A model generated the notes under the pieces. The model saw only the letters and a list, made by a program, of their open reading frames with translations. It had not been told where the DNA came from and ran no database searches. From the NCBI GenBank assembly GCA_903835235.1, contig CAILMF010000063.1, positions 62,001 to 126,000 of the forward strand: 64,000 bases of DNA. Direction: 5' to 3'. The DNA is from an uncultured Rhodospirillales bacterium. GTDB lineage: Bacteria > Pseudomonadota > Alphaproteobacteria > Acetobacterales > Acetobacteraceae. Positions 29,863 to 38,557 of this stretch are shown one piece after another. The number at the start of each line of letters is the position of its first letter. The first letter of the stretch is position 1. The position numbers were made by a program, and so were the translations under genes.

Positions 29863-30857
29863 CCCATCTGCATTTCGCCACCCGCGCCGACAAGCCGAGC
29901 GTCTTTCGCATCACGCCCGAGCTGGTGAAGGCGGCCTCGCGCCGCGCCAAGCCGGCGCGCGGCCTGCGCTGGACCGTCAGCGAAGACCTGGTGGACCTTA
30001 TCTGGCTGAAGACCGCGGAAGGCCTGGTTGCCAGCAACGACATGCTGACCGACCCCGCCTTTCCGCTGCGGACGCTGGCGGAAGCGGCGCCGAAGCTGCG
30101 CTGGATCCACATCACCGGCGCGGGCATCGAGCCGCTGCTGCCGCTGGACTGGCTGCCGCCCGGCGTGACGCTGACCAACAACAGCGGCGTGCATGTGCAG
30201 AAGGTCGGCGAGTTCGCCACCATGGCGCTGCTTGCGCTCTGCACCCGCCTGCCGCAGTTGGTGACCAATCAGCGCGAAGGCAAATGGCAGCAGATCTTCA
30301 CCCCCAGCATCGTCGGCAAGACTCTGCTGGTGGTGGGCCTTGGCGACATGGGCGGTGCCGCGGCGAAGTCCGCGAAGAAGCTGGGCATGACCGTGCTGGG
30401 CATGCGCCGCAACCCCAAGCCGCACCGCTACGCAGACGCCATGCTGCCGCTGAGCCAGTTGCACAAGGGCCTTGCCAAGGCGGACTTCGTGCTGATCGCC
30501 ACGCCGCTGACGCCGGCGACGCATCACCTGATCGACGCGAAGGCCATTGCCGCGATGAAGCCAGGTGCAGGCCTGGTCAATGTCGGCCGCGCCGCCGTGG
30601 TGGACTACGCCGCGCTCAGCCAGGCGCTGGTCAGCGGGCACCTCTCCGGCGCGGTGCTGGATGTATTCGACCCCGAACCACTGCCCGCGAGTTCGCCGCT
30701 GTGGCAGGTGCCCAACCTGATCATCACGCCGCACTGCTCCTCGGACGACCTGGACCACTACCTGCCGCTGACGCTGGACCTGGTCTTCGCCAACCTGGCG
30801 CGGCTGCGCGAGGGAAAGAAGCTGAAGAACGCGGTCGACCCCATCACCGGCTACTAA
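29859..30857 (+). CDS. D-2-hydroxyacid dehydrogenase (NAD-dependent)
   Basis: 332 residues. The cofactor domain has TLLVVGLGDMGGAAAKSAKKLGM. The catalytic triad fits: arginine in VNVGRAAVVD, glutamate in DVFDPEPLP and histidine in IITPHCSS. Members reduce 2-oxo acids or oxidise D-2-hydroxy acids. It is coupled to the flavin reductase by an ATGA overlap and followed 13 bases later by a Rieske oxygenase, so it likely handles an acid released or needed in that pathway. Confidence 0.9.
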   Translation: MTHLHFATRADKPSVFRITPELVKAASRRAKPARGLRWTVSEDLVDLIWLKTAEGLVASNDMLTDPAFPLRTLAEAAPKLRWIHITGAGIEPLLPLDWLPPGVTLTNNSGVHVQKVGEFATMALLALCTRLPQLVTNQREGKWQQIFTPSIVGKTLLVVGLGDMGGAAAKSAKKLGMTVLGMRRNPKPHRYADAMLPLSQLHKGLAKADFVLIATPLTPATHHLIDAKAIAAMKPGAGLVNVGRAAVVDYAALSQALVSGHLSGAVLDVFDPEPLPASSPLWQVPNLIITPHCSSDDLDHYLPLTLDLVFANLARLREGKKLKNAVDPITGY

Positions 30858-30870
30858 AGGAAGCGCCGCC

Positions 30871-32028
30871 ATGCAGTTGCCGCCCGACCTGTTCCACCCG
30901 CGCCACTACGAGGCCGTGCGCAAGCCGTTGCTGCAGGCGGAGACGCTGCCGACCTGGTGCTACACCTCGGACGCCTTCTACCAGCGGGAGGTCGAACGCA
31001 TCTGGCGCCGCGCCTGGAATTTCGTCGGCCATGTCGACCAGGTGGCCAAGTCCGGCGACTACCTGGCGATGGAATTCGCCGGCGTGCCGCTCATCATCGT
31101 GCGCGGCAAGGACAACGTGATCCGCGCCTTTGCCAATGCCTGCCGGCACCGTGGCAGCACGTTGCTGGATGACGGCGTCGGGCATTGCAGCACCATCGTC
31201 TGCCCTTACCATTCCTGGAGCTACGGGCTGGACGGCACGCTGCTGGGCGCGCCGGAGATGCACAAGACCGAAGGCTTCAAGCCCGCCGAGAACGGCCTGG
31301 TGGAACTGCGCTTCGGCAGCTGGGGCGGCTTTTTGTTCGTTTGCTTCGACAACGCGGCGCCACCGCTGGCGACGTGGCTCGGCGGCCTGCCGGAGAAGCT
31401 GGAATGCTACGCGCTTGATGACATGGTGCTGGCCCGTCGCAAGGTCTTCGACATGGCGTGCAACTGGAAGATCTTTGTCGAGAACGCCAAGGAATCCTAC
31501 CACATCGGCACGGTGCACAAGGCCACCATCAACAAGTACGCGTCCGCCCGCAGCGCCGGCTACTGGGTGGAGGAACCCACCGGCGAATACGTCATCACCT
31601 TCGCCCAGCATGAGAACAGCATGGCGCTGTTGCAGGGCGATGCCGGCTTCCCACCGATAGAGACGCTGGCCGGAAGGCGCGAGGCCGGCGGCACCTATGC
31701 CCCGCTGCTCTACCCCAGCACCTACCTGGCCTGCACCATCGACTGCGCCTGGTACCTGGAACTGCATCCGCTCGGCCCCAACCGCACGCGGCTGGTGCAT
31801 GGCGCGCTGTTCCCGCGCAGCCGCATGCAACAGCCGGACTTCGAGCAACTGGCGGCGAGCTACTACAAGCGCTGGGACATCACCATTGAGGAAGACATCA
31901 TCGCTTCCGACCGGCAACAGAAGGGCGTCGCCTCGCCGTATTGTTTGCCCGGCCGCTTCAGCCATCGCGAACCGCTGGTCCACACCATCGACAATTGGGT
32001 GCTGGACCAGGTGCTGGACACGCCATGA
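30871..32028 (+). CDS. Rieske non-heme iron oxygenase, alpha subunit (copy 2)
   Basis: 385 residues, about half identical by eye to copy 1 on the other strand. Rieske ligands are CRHRG and CPYHSW; the iron site is ENAKESYHIGTVH. It lies in an operon of flavin reductase, hydroxyacid dehydrogenase, this gene and two DUF1989 genes, and its stop overlaps the next start (ATGA). Two divergent paralogues around one reductase suggest either two steps on one substrate or two related substrates. Demethylation of a quaternary amine and ring hydroxylation are both possible. Confidence 0.92.
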   Translation: MQLPPDLFHPRHYEAVRKPLLQAETLPTWCYTSDAFYQREVERIWRRAWNFVGHVDQVAKSGDYLAMEFAGVPLIIVRGKDNVIRAFANACRHRGSTLLDDGVGHCSTIVCPYHSWSYGLDGTLLGAPEMHKTEGFKPAENGLVELRFGSWGGFLFVCFDNAAPPLATWLGGLPEKLECYALDDMVLARRKVFDMACNWKIFVENAKESYHIGTVHKATINKYASARSAGYWVEEPTGEYVITFAQHENSMALLQGDAGFPPIETLAGRREAGGTYAPLLYPSTYLACTIDCAWYLELHPLGPNRTRLVHGALFPRSRMQQPDFEQLAASYYKRWDITIEEDIIASDRQQKGVASPYCLPGRFSHREPLVHTIDNWVLDQVLDTP

Positions 32029-32615
32029 TGCTGGACCAGATCATCCCCGCCGGGGCGCCGTGGAACGGCGTCGTGCCGCGCGGCAAGCTGCTGCGCATCA
32101 CCGACCTGGAGGGCCAGCAGGCCGTCGATTTCCTCTGCTACAACGCCGCCGAGCCGCTGGAACGCTACCACGCGCCGAACACCATGAAGGCCGCGGGCAC
32201 CGTCTTCCTGACCACCGGGCACAAGCTCTATTCAGACATCGCCCGGCCGATCTTCACAATCGAGGAAGACCAGTTCGGCGGGCACGACACCATCGGCGGC
32301 TGTTGCAGCGCGCCGTCCAACGCCATGCTCTACGGCGTGCAGAACTGCCCGGGCTGCCGCGAGAACTTCCTCGCCGGCCTGGCCTGCCACGGCCTCGGCC
32401 GGCGTGACATCGTGCCCAACATCAACTGGTTCATGCGCGTGCCGGTGAATGCGGATGGCAGCGCAACCATCGCGCTCGGCGTCTCCCCGCCCGGCTGCCA
32501 GGTGGCGCTGCGGGCGGAGATGGATGCGCTGGTCGTCATCAGCAACTGCCCGCAGGTCAACAACCCCTGCAACAACTTCAACCCCACGCCGATCCGCGTG
32601 CATATCCAGGATTGA
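32025..32615 (+). CDS. DUF1989 urea-carboxylase-associated protein (UAAP2/CgdB-like)
   Basis: 196 residues from the ATG that overlaps the oxygenase stop. The fold signature begins LLRITDLEGQQAVDFLCYNAAEPLERYHAPNTMKA. Cysteine-rich metal-binding segments follow (IGGCCSAPSNAM, YGVQNCPGCRENF), then the end block ALRAEMDALVVISNCPQVNNPCNNFNPTPI. The family occurs as UAAP1/UAAP2 pairs. One pair is known as the two subunits of carboxyguanidine deiminase (CgdAB), which works with guanidine carboxylase. No carboxylase is present here, so the substrate may be another guanidino or amidino compound. Confidence 0.85.
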   Translation: MMLDQIIPAGAPWNGVVPRGKLLRITDLEGQQAVDFLCYNAAEPLERYHAPNTMKAAGTVFLTTGHKLYSDIARPIFTIEEDQFGGHDTIGGCCSAPSNAMLYGVQNCPGCRENFLAGLACHGLGRRDIVPNINWFMRVPVNADGSATIALGVSPPGCQVALRAEMDALVVISNCPQVNNPCNNFNPTPIRVHIQD

Positions 32616-32622
32616 GAGCGCC

Positions 32623-33213
32623 ATGCAGACCGTCCCCGCCCGCCGCGGCAAGGCCACCTACCTGAAGCAGGGCCAGTCCATCCGCATCATCAACACGCAT
32701 GGCACGCAGGTGGTGGACACCTGGGCCTTCACCGCGCACATGCTGACCGAGTTCATGTCCATGGAGCACACCCGCGCCAGCCTGACCAAGCTGGTGCCGC
32801 GCGTCGGCGACGGGCTCTACACCAATCGCCGCCGCAAGATCCTGACGATGACCGAGGACAGTTCGAGGGGCGACCACGACACGCTGATGGCCGCCTGCGA
32901 CAGCGAGCGCTACATCCTGCTGGGCGTGCAGGAATACCACGACAACTGCACCGACAACCTGTTCGCCGCCATGCAGGGCCTGGGCCTGACGCCGCCGGAA
33001 TGCCCCAGCCCGCTGAACCTGTTCATGAACATCCCCTGGACGCCGCTCGGTGGCCTCTCCTTCGACCCGCCGACGACCAAGCCTGGTGATTACGTGACGC
33101 TGCGGGCGGAACTGGACTGCGTTGTCGCGATGTCCTGCTGCCCGCAGGATATCCTGCCGATCAACGGCACCACAGGCACCACGACGGAAGCGCATTTCCA
33201 GATCATCGGTTGA
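32623..33213 (+). CDS. DUF1989 urea-carboxylase-associated protein (UAAP1/CgdA-like)
   Basis: 196 residues, 7 bases after its partner gene. It shares the family pattern: IRIINTHGTQVVDTWAF, MSMEHTRASL, then CDSERYILLGVQEYHDNCTDNL and the closing block LRAELDCVVAMSCCPQDILPING. The two proteins are paralogues and would form a hetero-oligomer as in CgdAB. It is the last gene of the Rieske-2 operon and converges with a Bug receptor gene 16 bases away. Confidence 0.85.
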   Translation: MQTVPARRGKATYLKQGQSIRIINTHGTQVVDTWAFTAHMLTEFMSMEHTRASLTKLVPRVGDGLYTNRRRKILTMTEDSSRGDHDTLMAACDSERYILLGVQEYHDNCTDNLFAAMQGLGLTPPECPSPLNLFMNIPWTPLGGLSFDPPTTKPGDYVTLRAELDCVVAMSCCPQDILPINGTTGTTTEAHFQIIG

Positions 33214-33229
33214 CCGGCAGGTCGCTTGC

Positions 33230-34195
33230 CTACTCCGGCTGCACGCCCGCGGCGCGCATCACCGGTCCCAACCTGGCGATGTCCTCACGGAAGAACCGCG
33301 TGACCTGCTCCGGCGTCGCCACTTCGGGCATCGGTTGCACCCCAATGCCGGCCAGCCTCACCGCCCCGCGCTGGGCTGCCTCGCTGAGCAGCGCGTTGAG
33401 GCGTGCCACTCTGGCCGGCGGCGTCCGCACCGGCGCCAGCACGGCGATCCAGGCCTCGGCGCGGAACGCCGGCAGCCCGGCTTCGGCAGCGGTCGGCACT
33501 TCCGGCAAGGTCGGGCTGCGCTGCGCCGCGCCGATGGCCAGCGCGCGCACCGTGCCATTGCGGATATGCGGCGCGGAGGAGGCCACCGGGTCGATCATCA
33601 TCGCGGTCTCGCCGGTGATGACGGACTGCATCGCCGGCCCACCACCGCGATACGGCACATGCAGCATCTCCACCCCGGCCGCCGCCAGGAAGTTGATGCT
33701 GCCGAGATGAATGGCGCTGCCGATACCGCCGCTGGCATAGGCGTACTTGCCCGGCGAAGCTCGCAGCAGGGCAATGTAGCCTTGCAGGTCCCGCACCGGC
33801 AGCCGCTCATTCACCACCAGCACCTGCGCCAGCGAGCCCACCAGGAACACGCCGGTGAAGTCGTTGACGGGGTCGAACGGCAACCGAGCCATCAGCGTGG
33901 GCACAATGGCGTGCGAGCTGGAGGTGATGATGAAGGTGTGCCCGTCCGGCTCGGCCTTCGCCACCACCTCGGTGCCCACGACGATCCCGGCGCCGGTGCG
34001 GTTTTCCACCAGCACCGGCGTGCCCACCACGGCGCCAAGCGCTTCCGCCAGCACGCGGGCGGTCACATCCGTGCTGCCACCCGGCGCGAAGGGCACGATG
34101 ACGCGCAGCTGACGCTCTGGGAAAGCCTGCGCCCGCGCGGCCGCTGGCACAGCCAGGCACAGCAACAGCATGGCCAGCATACGGATCAACGGCAT
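33230..34195 (-). CDS. Bug/TctC-family solute receptor
   Basis: 321 residues. The signal peptide MPLIRMLAMLLLCLAVPAAARAQ is followed by FPERQLRVIVPFAPGGSTDVTARVLAEALG and the family blocks VENRTGAGIVVGTEVVAKAEPDG and PTLPEVPTAAEAGLPAF. It is a periplasmic binding protein for an unknown carboxylate-like ligand and lies downstream of the amidohydrolase, FAH-family hydrolase, alpha/beta hydrolase and SDR genes on the same strand. The ligand is probably linked to that pathway. Confidence 0.9.
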   Translation of the reverse strand: MPLIRMLAMLLLCLAVPAAARAQAFPERQLRVIVPFAPGGSTDVTARVLAEALGAVVGTPVLVENRTGAGIVVGTEVVAKAEPDGHTFIITSSSHAIVPTLMARLPFDPVNDFTGVFLVGSLAQVLVVNERLPVRDLQGYIALLRASPGKYAYASGGIGSAIHLGSINFLAAAGVEMLHVPYRGGGPAMQSVITGETAMMIDPVASSAPHIRNGTVRALAIGAAQRSPTLPEVPTAAEAGLPAFRAEAWIAVLAPVRTPPARVARLNALLSEAAQRGAVRLAGIGVQPMPEVATPEQVTRFFREDIARLGPVMRAAGVQPE

Positions 34196-34248
34196 TGGGC
34201 TTCCTCGGTCTTGCTTGTCCCCAGCATGGCCGAAGGCGCCGCCCCGCG

Positions 34249-35289
34249 CTACAGCCGGTAAACCCGCGCCGCGGTGCCGGAGAACAGCGCAAGCTTCTCA
34301 CTCGCCGAGGCACCGGCCGCGAGCAGCTTGAACGCGTTCCAGATCTCGCTGAAGCCGATACCCATCTTCTCCACCGGGAAGTTGCTCTCGAACAGGCAGC
34401 GCTCGGCGCCGAACAACTCGATGCAGGTGAGGATGTAGGGCTTCCACCATTCCGCCAGGTCGGCGGAGCTCGGTGGCAACGCCAGCGCGCCGTAGTCGTA
34501 GGCGGCCAGGCGCATCATCATGCCGCCCAGCTTCACGGTCACATTGGGGCATTGCGCCAGTGGCTGCATCGCCGCCTTCCAGTGGGCAAAGACCTCCTCG
34601 CGCTTGCCGGCATAGGGGCCATAGCCCAGCGGCCCACCGCAATGGCCCAGCACGAAGCTTGTCTCCGGCATCGCCCGCACCAGGTCCAACGCCTCATGCA
34701 GTTGCGTGTGGAAGCACCAGAGGTCGAAGGCCAGGTTGCGCTTCGTCAACTCCCGCAACCCCGCGCGAAAAGCGGGCTGCGCCAGCAGCCCCGGTACCTG
34801 GCAGCCATTGCCGATGACCGGGTCCGCATCCCAGGCCGCCGAATGCCGCACGCCGCGGAAGCGCCCGCCTCCGGCGCGGATCTGCGCGTCCAGCACCGCA
34901 CCGGCCGCCTCGCCCAGCGCCAGGTCGGCATAGCCGACGATGCCGGCGGCGATCTTCGTCGGGCCGTAGCCGCCACTCGCGCTCATCGCGGCGATGCCGT
35001 TCACGAACTCGGTCTCACCGATGGGCCGCAGTTCCTCCGGCCCGTCCGCCTTGTACATGGTGTGACACTGGATGAAGACGGTGCCAATGATGTTGTGGCC
35101 GGTGTTCAGGTCGGCCAGGAAATCATCCAGCAAATAGCGCTGGCCCTTGCGGTCCCACAGGTGGTGATGCGCGTCGATGATCGGCAGCTCCGGCTCCAGC
35201 GCCGGCTCCACCGGGCGCTGCGCCAACCAGGCCAGGTTGGGCGGAAAGATGCGGCCGTAGCGCGTGGGAAAATCGAAGTTCCGCATCAC
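34249..35289 (-). CDS. Amidohydrolase family 2 (TIM-barrel metal hydrolase)
   Basis: 346 residues. IIDAHHHLWDRKGQRYLLDD carries the metal-binding H-x-H near the N-terminus. A further histidine lies in FVLGHCGGPLG, and the end block reads CLFESNFPVEKMGIGF, typical of Amidohydro_2 (lactonases, decarboxylases such as gamma-resorcylate or ACMSD type). Its ATG overlaps the stop of the FAH-family gene (ATGA). It probably opens a lactone or decarboxylates an intermediate. Confidence 0.88.
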   Translation of the reverse strand: MMRNFDFPTRYGRIFPPNLAWLAQRPVEPALEPELPIIDAHHHLWDRKGQRYLLDDFLADLNTGHNIIGTVFIQCHTMYKADGPEELRPIGETEFVNGIAAMSASGGYGPTKIAAGIVGYADLALGEAAGAVLDAQIRAGGGRFRGVRHSAAWDADPVIGNGCQVPGLLAQPAFRAGLRELTKRNLAFDLWCFHTQLHEALDLVRAMPETSFVLGHCGGPLGYGPYAGKREEVFAHWKAAMQPLAQCPNVTVKLGGMMMRLAAYDYGALALPPSSADLAEWWKPYILTCIELFGAERCLFESNFPVEKMGIGFSEIWNAFKLLAAGASASEKLALFSGTAARVYRL

Positions 35290-36071
35290 TCGGCGGCCCG
35301 CAGGAAGGGGTTGCGCAGCGTGCCGAGGCCGGTGATCTCCACCTCAACCACGTCACCGGACTTCACATCCGGCGACTGGCCATCGGTGCCCAGCCAGATC
35401 ACGTCACCGGGGTGTAGCGTGATGTACTTCGTCATCGCCGCGATGAAGGTGGCGCAGCTGAAGAGCATGTGCCCGGTGGCGAAGCTCGTCCGTACCTCGC
35501 CATTCAGCCGCACATTGGTCTGCGCCGCCTCCATGTCGAATTCGGTCTGGATATAGGGGCCCATCGGCTTGAAGGTATCGGTGTTCTTGCTGCGCCAGAA
35601 GGTGCGGTCGGCGCGCTGCCAGCTCCGCTCGCTGACATCATTGCCGATGGTCCAGCCCATGACGCAGGACAGCGCCTCGGCCTCGCTCAAGTTCTTTGCT
35701 TGTTTGCCGATGACGGCGACGAGTTCACCCTCGTAGTGGATCTTCTCGGTGGCATCGGCTGGGATGATCACGGTCTCGCCATGGGCGATCAGCGCATTGT
35801 TGGCGCGGTAGCCAATCTCCGGCCGCGCTGGAATATTCGGCGTCTCGCCGCGCTTCTTCGCGCCCTCGATCACATGCTCCACATAGTTCAGCCCGGCACA
35901 GTAGAAGGTGCGCGGCACCACCGGAATCTCCAGCTTAACCGCGGCCAGGTCGTGCCGGCGCGTGGTGCTCTGCCAGCCGGCGAAGGGGTCGCCCGCTACC
36001 TCGGCGATGCGGTCACCTTCCAGGATGCCGTAGGCGGTGCGGCCCTCGGTGGTGAAGCGGATCCAGCGCAT
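35286..36071 (-). CDS. Fumarylacetoacetate hydrolase-family protein
   Basis: 261 residues. RTFYCAGLNYVEHV begins the FAH fold. The metal ligands are seen in IHYEGELVAVIGKQ and in CVMGWTIGNDVSER, and the later block reads FATGHMLFSCATFIAAMTKYITLHPGDVIWLGT. Members include 2-hydroxyhepta-2,4-diene-1,7-dioate isomerases, 2-oxo-acid hydratases and acylpyruvases from ring-cleavage pathways. The ATG at 36071 has GGGAGAG upstream; 18 extra codons are rejected. It is coupled to the amidohydrolase downstream. Confidence 0.92.
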   Translation of the reverse strand: MRWIRFTTEGRTAYGILEGDRIAEVAGDPFAGWQSTTRRHDLAAVKLEIPVVPRTFYCAGLNYVEHVIEGAKKRGETPNIPARPEIGYRANNALIAHGETVIIPADATEKIHYEGELVAVIGKQAKNLSEAEALSCVMGWTIGNDVSERSWQRADRTFWRSKNTDTFKPMGPYIQTEFDMEAAQTNVRLNGEVRTSFATGHMLFSCATFIAAMTKYITLHPGDVIWLGTDGQSPDVKSGDVVEVEITGLGTLRNPFLRAAE

Positions 36072-36137
36072 GGTTTCTCTCCCGGTGTTGCCGGCAGGCT
36101 GGCATCGGCGCCACCCGCCCGGCAACCCGGAATCCGC

Positions 36138-37022
36138 TCAGTCCGTCTTCATCACCTCGTCCGGGTTGGCGCGCGGGTCGCGCCGGTCCCAGCGGCCGGC
36201 TTCCACCGTGGCGATGAACTCCGCCAGGTGGCGGTTGAACAGCTCCGGCTCCTCCAGGTTCAGCGTGTGGCCGGTCTTGGGGAAGACCGCCAGCGCCGCG
36301 CGCGGAATCACGCGCTTGAGGAAGAAGGCCGGCATCAGGCAGTGGTCATCCTCGTCGCCGGTCATCACCAGCACCGGCAGGTCCATGGCGCGGAAGCCGG
36401 CCTCCAGGTCGTACAGCGAAGGCCGCCGTGCCTGCAGCCCGCGCATGGTCGCAGCCGCGCCAACCGAGGAATGCTCGCCCAGCTGCGTCGCGAATTCCTG
36501 CCAGCCGCGCGGGTCCTTGTTCTGGAATTGCACACGCGAAGCGCCGATCGAATAGGTCTTCGCGAAGGCCTCGGCGCCCTGCTTCTCGAACCCATCCGCC
36601 ACGGCCAGCGAGACACCGCGAAAATACTCCTCCAGGTGCTTCTCCGCGCCATAGCCGGCGCCGGCGGCCAGGATGGAAAGCGCGCGGTTCGGATGAGTGA
36701 GCCCGAAATGCAGCGCGCAGAACCCGCCCATGGAAAGCCCGACGATATGCGCCGTCCCGACATCCAGTGCATCCAGCACCGCCAGCGCATCCGCCACCGC
36801 CAGCGCCTGGCTGTACTGCTGCCAATCGGCCGGCACATCCGAAGGCGGGTAGCCGCGCGCGGAAAAAGTGATGCAGCGATGCCGCCGCGCGAAGGCGCGC
36901 AACTGCGGTTCCCACGCGCGGTGATCGCCACCGAACTCATGGATGAACAGGATTGGCGTGCCGCTGCCGGCTTCCTCGACCCACAGCTTGACGCCATCCG
37001 GTGTGGTGATGTGCCTGCCCAT
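36138..37022 (-). CDS. Alpha/beta-fold hydrolase
   Basis: 294 residues. The oxyanion region is FIHEFGGDHRAW. The nucleophile elbow GLSMGG, the acid in VMTGDEDDHCL and the histidine in KTGHTLNLEEPELF complete the triad. The sequence resembles enol-lactone or C-C bond hydrolases from aromatic degradation. Its ATG shares bases with the SDR stop, so it is co-translated, and the FAH-family gene follows 66 bases later. Confidence 0.92.
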   Translation of the reverse strand: MGRHITTPDGVKLWVEEAGSGTPILFIHEFGGDHRAWEPQLRAFARRHRCITFSARGYPPSDVPADWQQYSQALAVADALAVLDALDVGTAHIVGLSMGGFCALHFGLTHPNRALSILAAGAGYGAEKHLEEYFRGVSLAVADGFEKQGAEAFAKTYSIGASRVQFQNKDPRGWQEFATQLGEHSSVGAAATMRGLQARRPSLYDLEAGFRAMDLPVLVMTGDEDDHCLMPAFFLKRVIPRAALAVFPKTGHTLNLEEPELFNRHLAEFIATVEAGRWDRRDPRANPDEVMKTD

Positions 37023-37804
37023 CAGATGATGCTCCCGCGTGAGGCAATGCCGCCATCGATGGTGACGATGGTGCCGGTGATGTAGCCGGCGCGCGGGCTG
37101 GCCAGGAAGAGGATGAGGTCGGCCACTTCCTCCGCCGTGGCCGGGCGCTTGCCGGGGTATTTGTCGTACAACTCCTCCCAGCGGGATTCATCGCCGTACC
37201 AATCCACCGCCCGGCGCTTCATCAGCTTCAGCATGCGGTCGGTTGCGACCGGCCCCGGGTTCACCCCCACCACGCGCACGCCATGGTCCAGGCTGGCGCC
37301 ACCGAGCGCGCGGGTGAAGGCCATCAGCGACGCATTGCCTGAGGAGCCCGCGATGTAGCGGGCGTCGAAATTCTCGCCGGAATTGCCGATGTCGTTGACG
37401 ATCACGCCCTCGCCACGTGCCCGCATCCGCTCGTAATAGGCGCGGGTCAGGCTGATATAGCCGAACACCTTCAGGTCCCAGCCACGCCTCCAGGCGGCGT
37501 CGTCGACCACGTCCAGCGGGCCGGCAGGGATGTCGCCGGCATTGTTGACCAGCACGTCCACATCGCCCGCTTCGGCGGCCAAGGCGCGCATCGCCGCGTC
37601 GTCCGAAAGGTCGCGCGCATAGATGTGTACGGCCACGCCATGCATCGCTTCCAGCTGCGCCTTCGCCTCGGCCAGCAGGTCGGCCGAGCGCGCTGCCAGG
37701 TGCAGCGTGCAGCCCTCGGCGGCGAAAGCCTCGGCGCAGGCCAGGCCGATGCCTTTCGACGCGCCAGTGATCAGCACGGTCTTGCCGCGCATCTGCATGT
37801 CCAT
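37022..37804 (-). CDS. SDR-family oxidoreductase with altered active site
   Basis: 260 residues, classical SDR size. The cofactor motif TGASKGIGLACAEAF is intact and NNAG is present (VLVNNAGDIP). At the catalytic position the usual Y-x-x-x-K reads Y-I-A-G-S (ARYIAGSSGNASL), so the lysine is missing. Conserved surroundings (GVNPGPVATDRMLKLMK and an intact cofactor site) argue against simple decay. Either it belongs to an SDR subfamily using another proton relay or it is not a dehydrogenase. It is the first gene of the SDR, alpha/beta hydrolase, FAH, amidohydrolase and Bug receptor run. Confidence 0.85.
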   Translation of the reverse strand: MDMQMRGKTVLITGASKGIGLACAEAFAAEGCTLHLAARSADLLAEAKAQLEAMHGVAVHIYARDLSDDAAMRALAAEAGDVDVLVNNAGDIPAGPLDVVDDAAWRRGWDLKVFGYISLTRAYYERMRARGEGVIVNDIGNSGENFDARYIAGSSGNASLMAFTRALGGASLDHGVRVVGVNPGPVATDRMLKLMKRRAVDWYGDESRWEELYDKYPGKRPATAEEVADLILFLASPRAGYITGTIVTIDGGIASRGSII

Positions 37805-37819
37805 GCCGGAATTCCTCCC

Positions 37820-38557
37820 TTACCGCCAGAATACCAGGCGGCGCTCAATCGCGCTGACCGTGGCGAAGAAGCTGAGCGAGATCAACGATGCCGCCAATAT
37901 CGCAGCCCACACCCGCAGGAAATCGATCTGCAGCACGGCCTCGAAGATGGTCCAACCGAGCCCCTTCTGGCTGCCCAGCATCTCCGTGACGATGGCAACG
38001 ATCATGCTGCGCACGGTGGAAACCCGCAGCCCAACCAGAATGGCCGGCAAGGCCGAAGGCAGGCGCAAGCGCCACAACAGGCCGAGCGGCCCGGCCCCGA
38101 AGCTGCGGAACAACGAAACCGCGGCCGGGTCGACCCGCAGCAGCCCGTCCAGCGCGTTCAGGAACACGGTGAAGCCGACGATGAAGGCGACCATCACCAC
38201 CTTCGACAGCGCGCCGGTACCGAACCACAGCAAGGCCAGCGGCGCATAGGCGGCCACGGGCACCGAGTTGATCAGCACGATCATCGGCAGCACCAGCTTG
38301 CGCACCGGCGTGGTCAACGCCAGCAGCATGGCCAGCAGCAGGCCCAGCGCAGCACCGATGGCGTATCCCGCCGTCGCCTCAAACAGCGTCATCGCCCCGG
38401 CATCCAGCAGCGCGCCCCGCGCCGACCAGGTGGTGGCGACAATGCCGCTGGGCGGCGGCAGGATCCAGGGCGGCACCTGCGCCAGCCTGACCACCGCTTC
38501 CCACAACGCCAGCAACAGCAGGCCGCCAGCGAGACCGCGGGCAAGGGTGGCGTTCAC
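37820..38557 (-). CDS. ABC transporter permease (NitT/TauT type), second subunit
   Basis: 245 residues from a GTG that overlaps the stop of the preceding permease (GTGA). It has about six hydrophobic segments and the SsuC/TauC-type cytoplasmic loop SLFRSFGAGPLGLLWRLRLPSALPAILVGLRVS. The short distance to the SDR gene (15 bases) suggests one transcript reaching into the hydrolase genes. It probably pairs with the other permease as a heterodimer. Confidence 0.9.
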   Translation of the reverse strand: MNATLARGLAGGLLLLALWEAVVRLAQVPPWILPPPSGIVATTWSARGALLDAGAMTLFEATAGYAIGAALGLLLAMLLALTTPVRKLVLPMIVLINSVPVAAYAPLALLWFGTGALSKVVMVAFIVGFTVFLNALDGLLRVDPAAVSLFRSFGAGPLGLLWRLRLPSALPAILVGLRVSTVRSMIVAIVTEMLGSQKGLGWTIFEAVLQIDFLRVWAAILAASLISLSFFATVSAIERRLVFWR

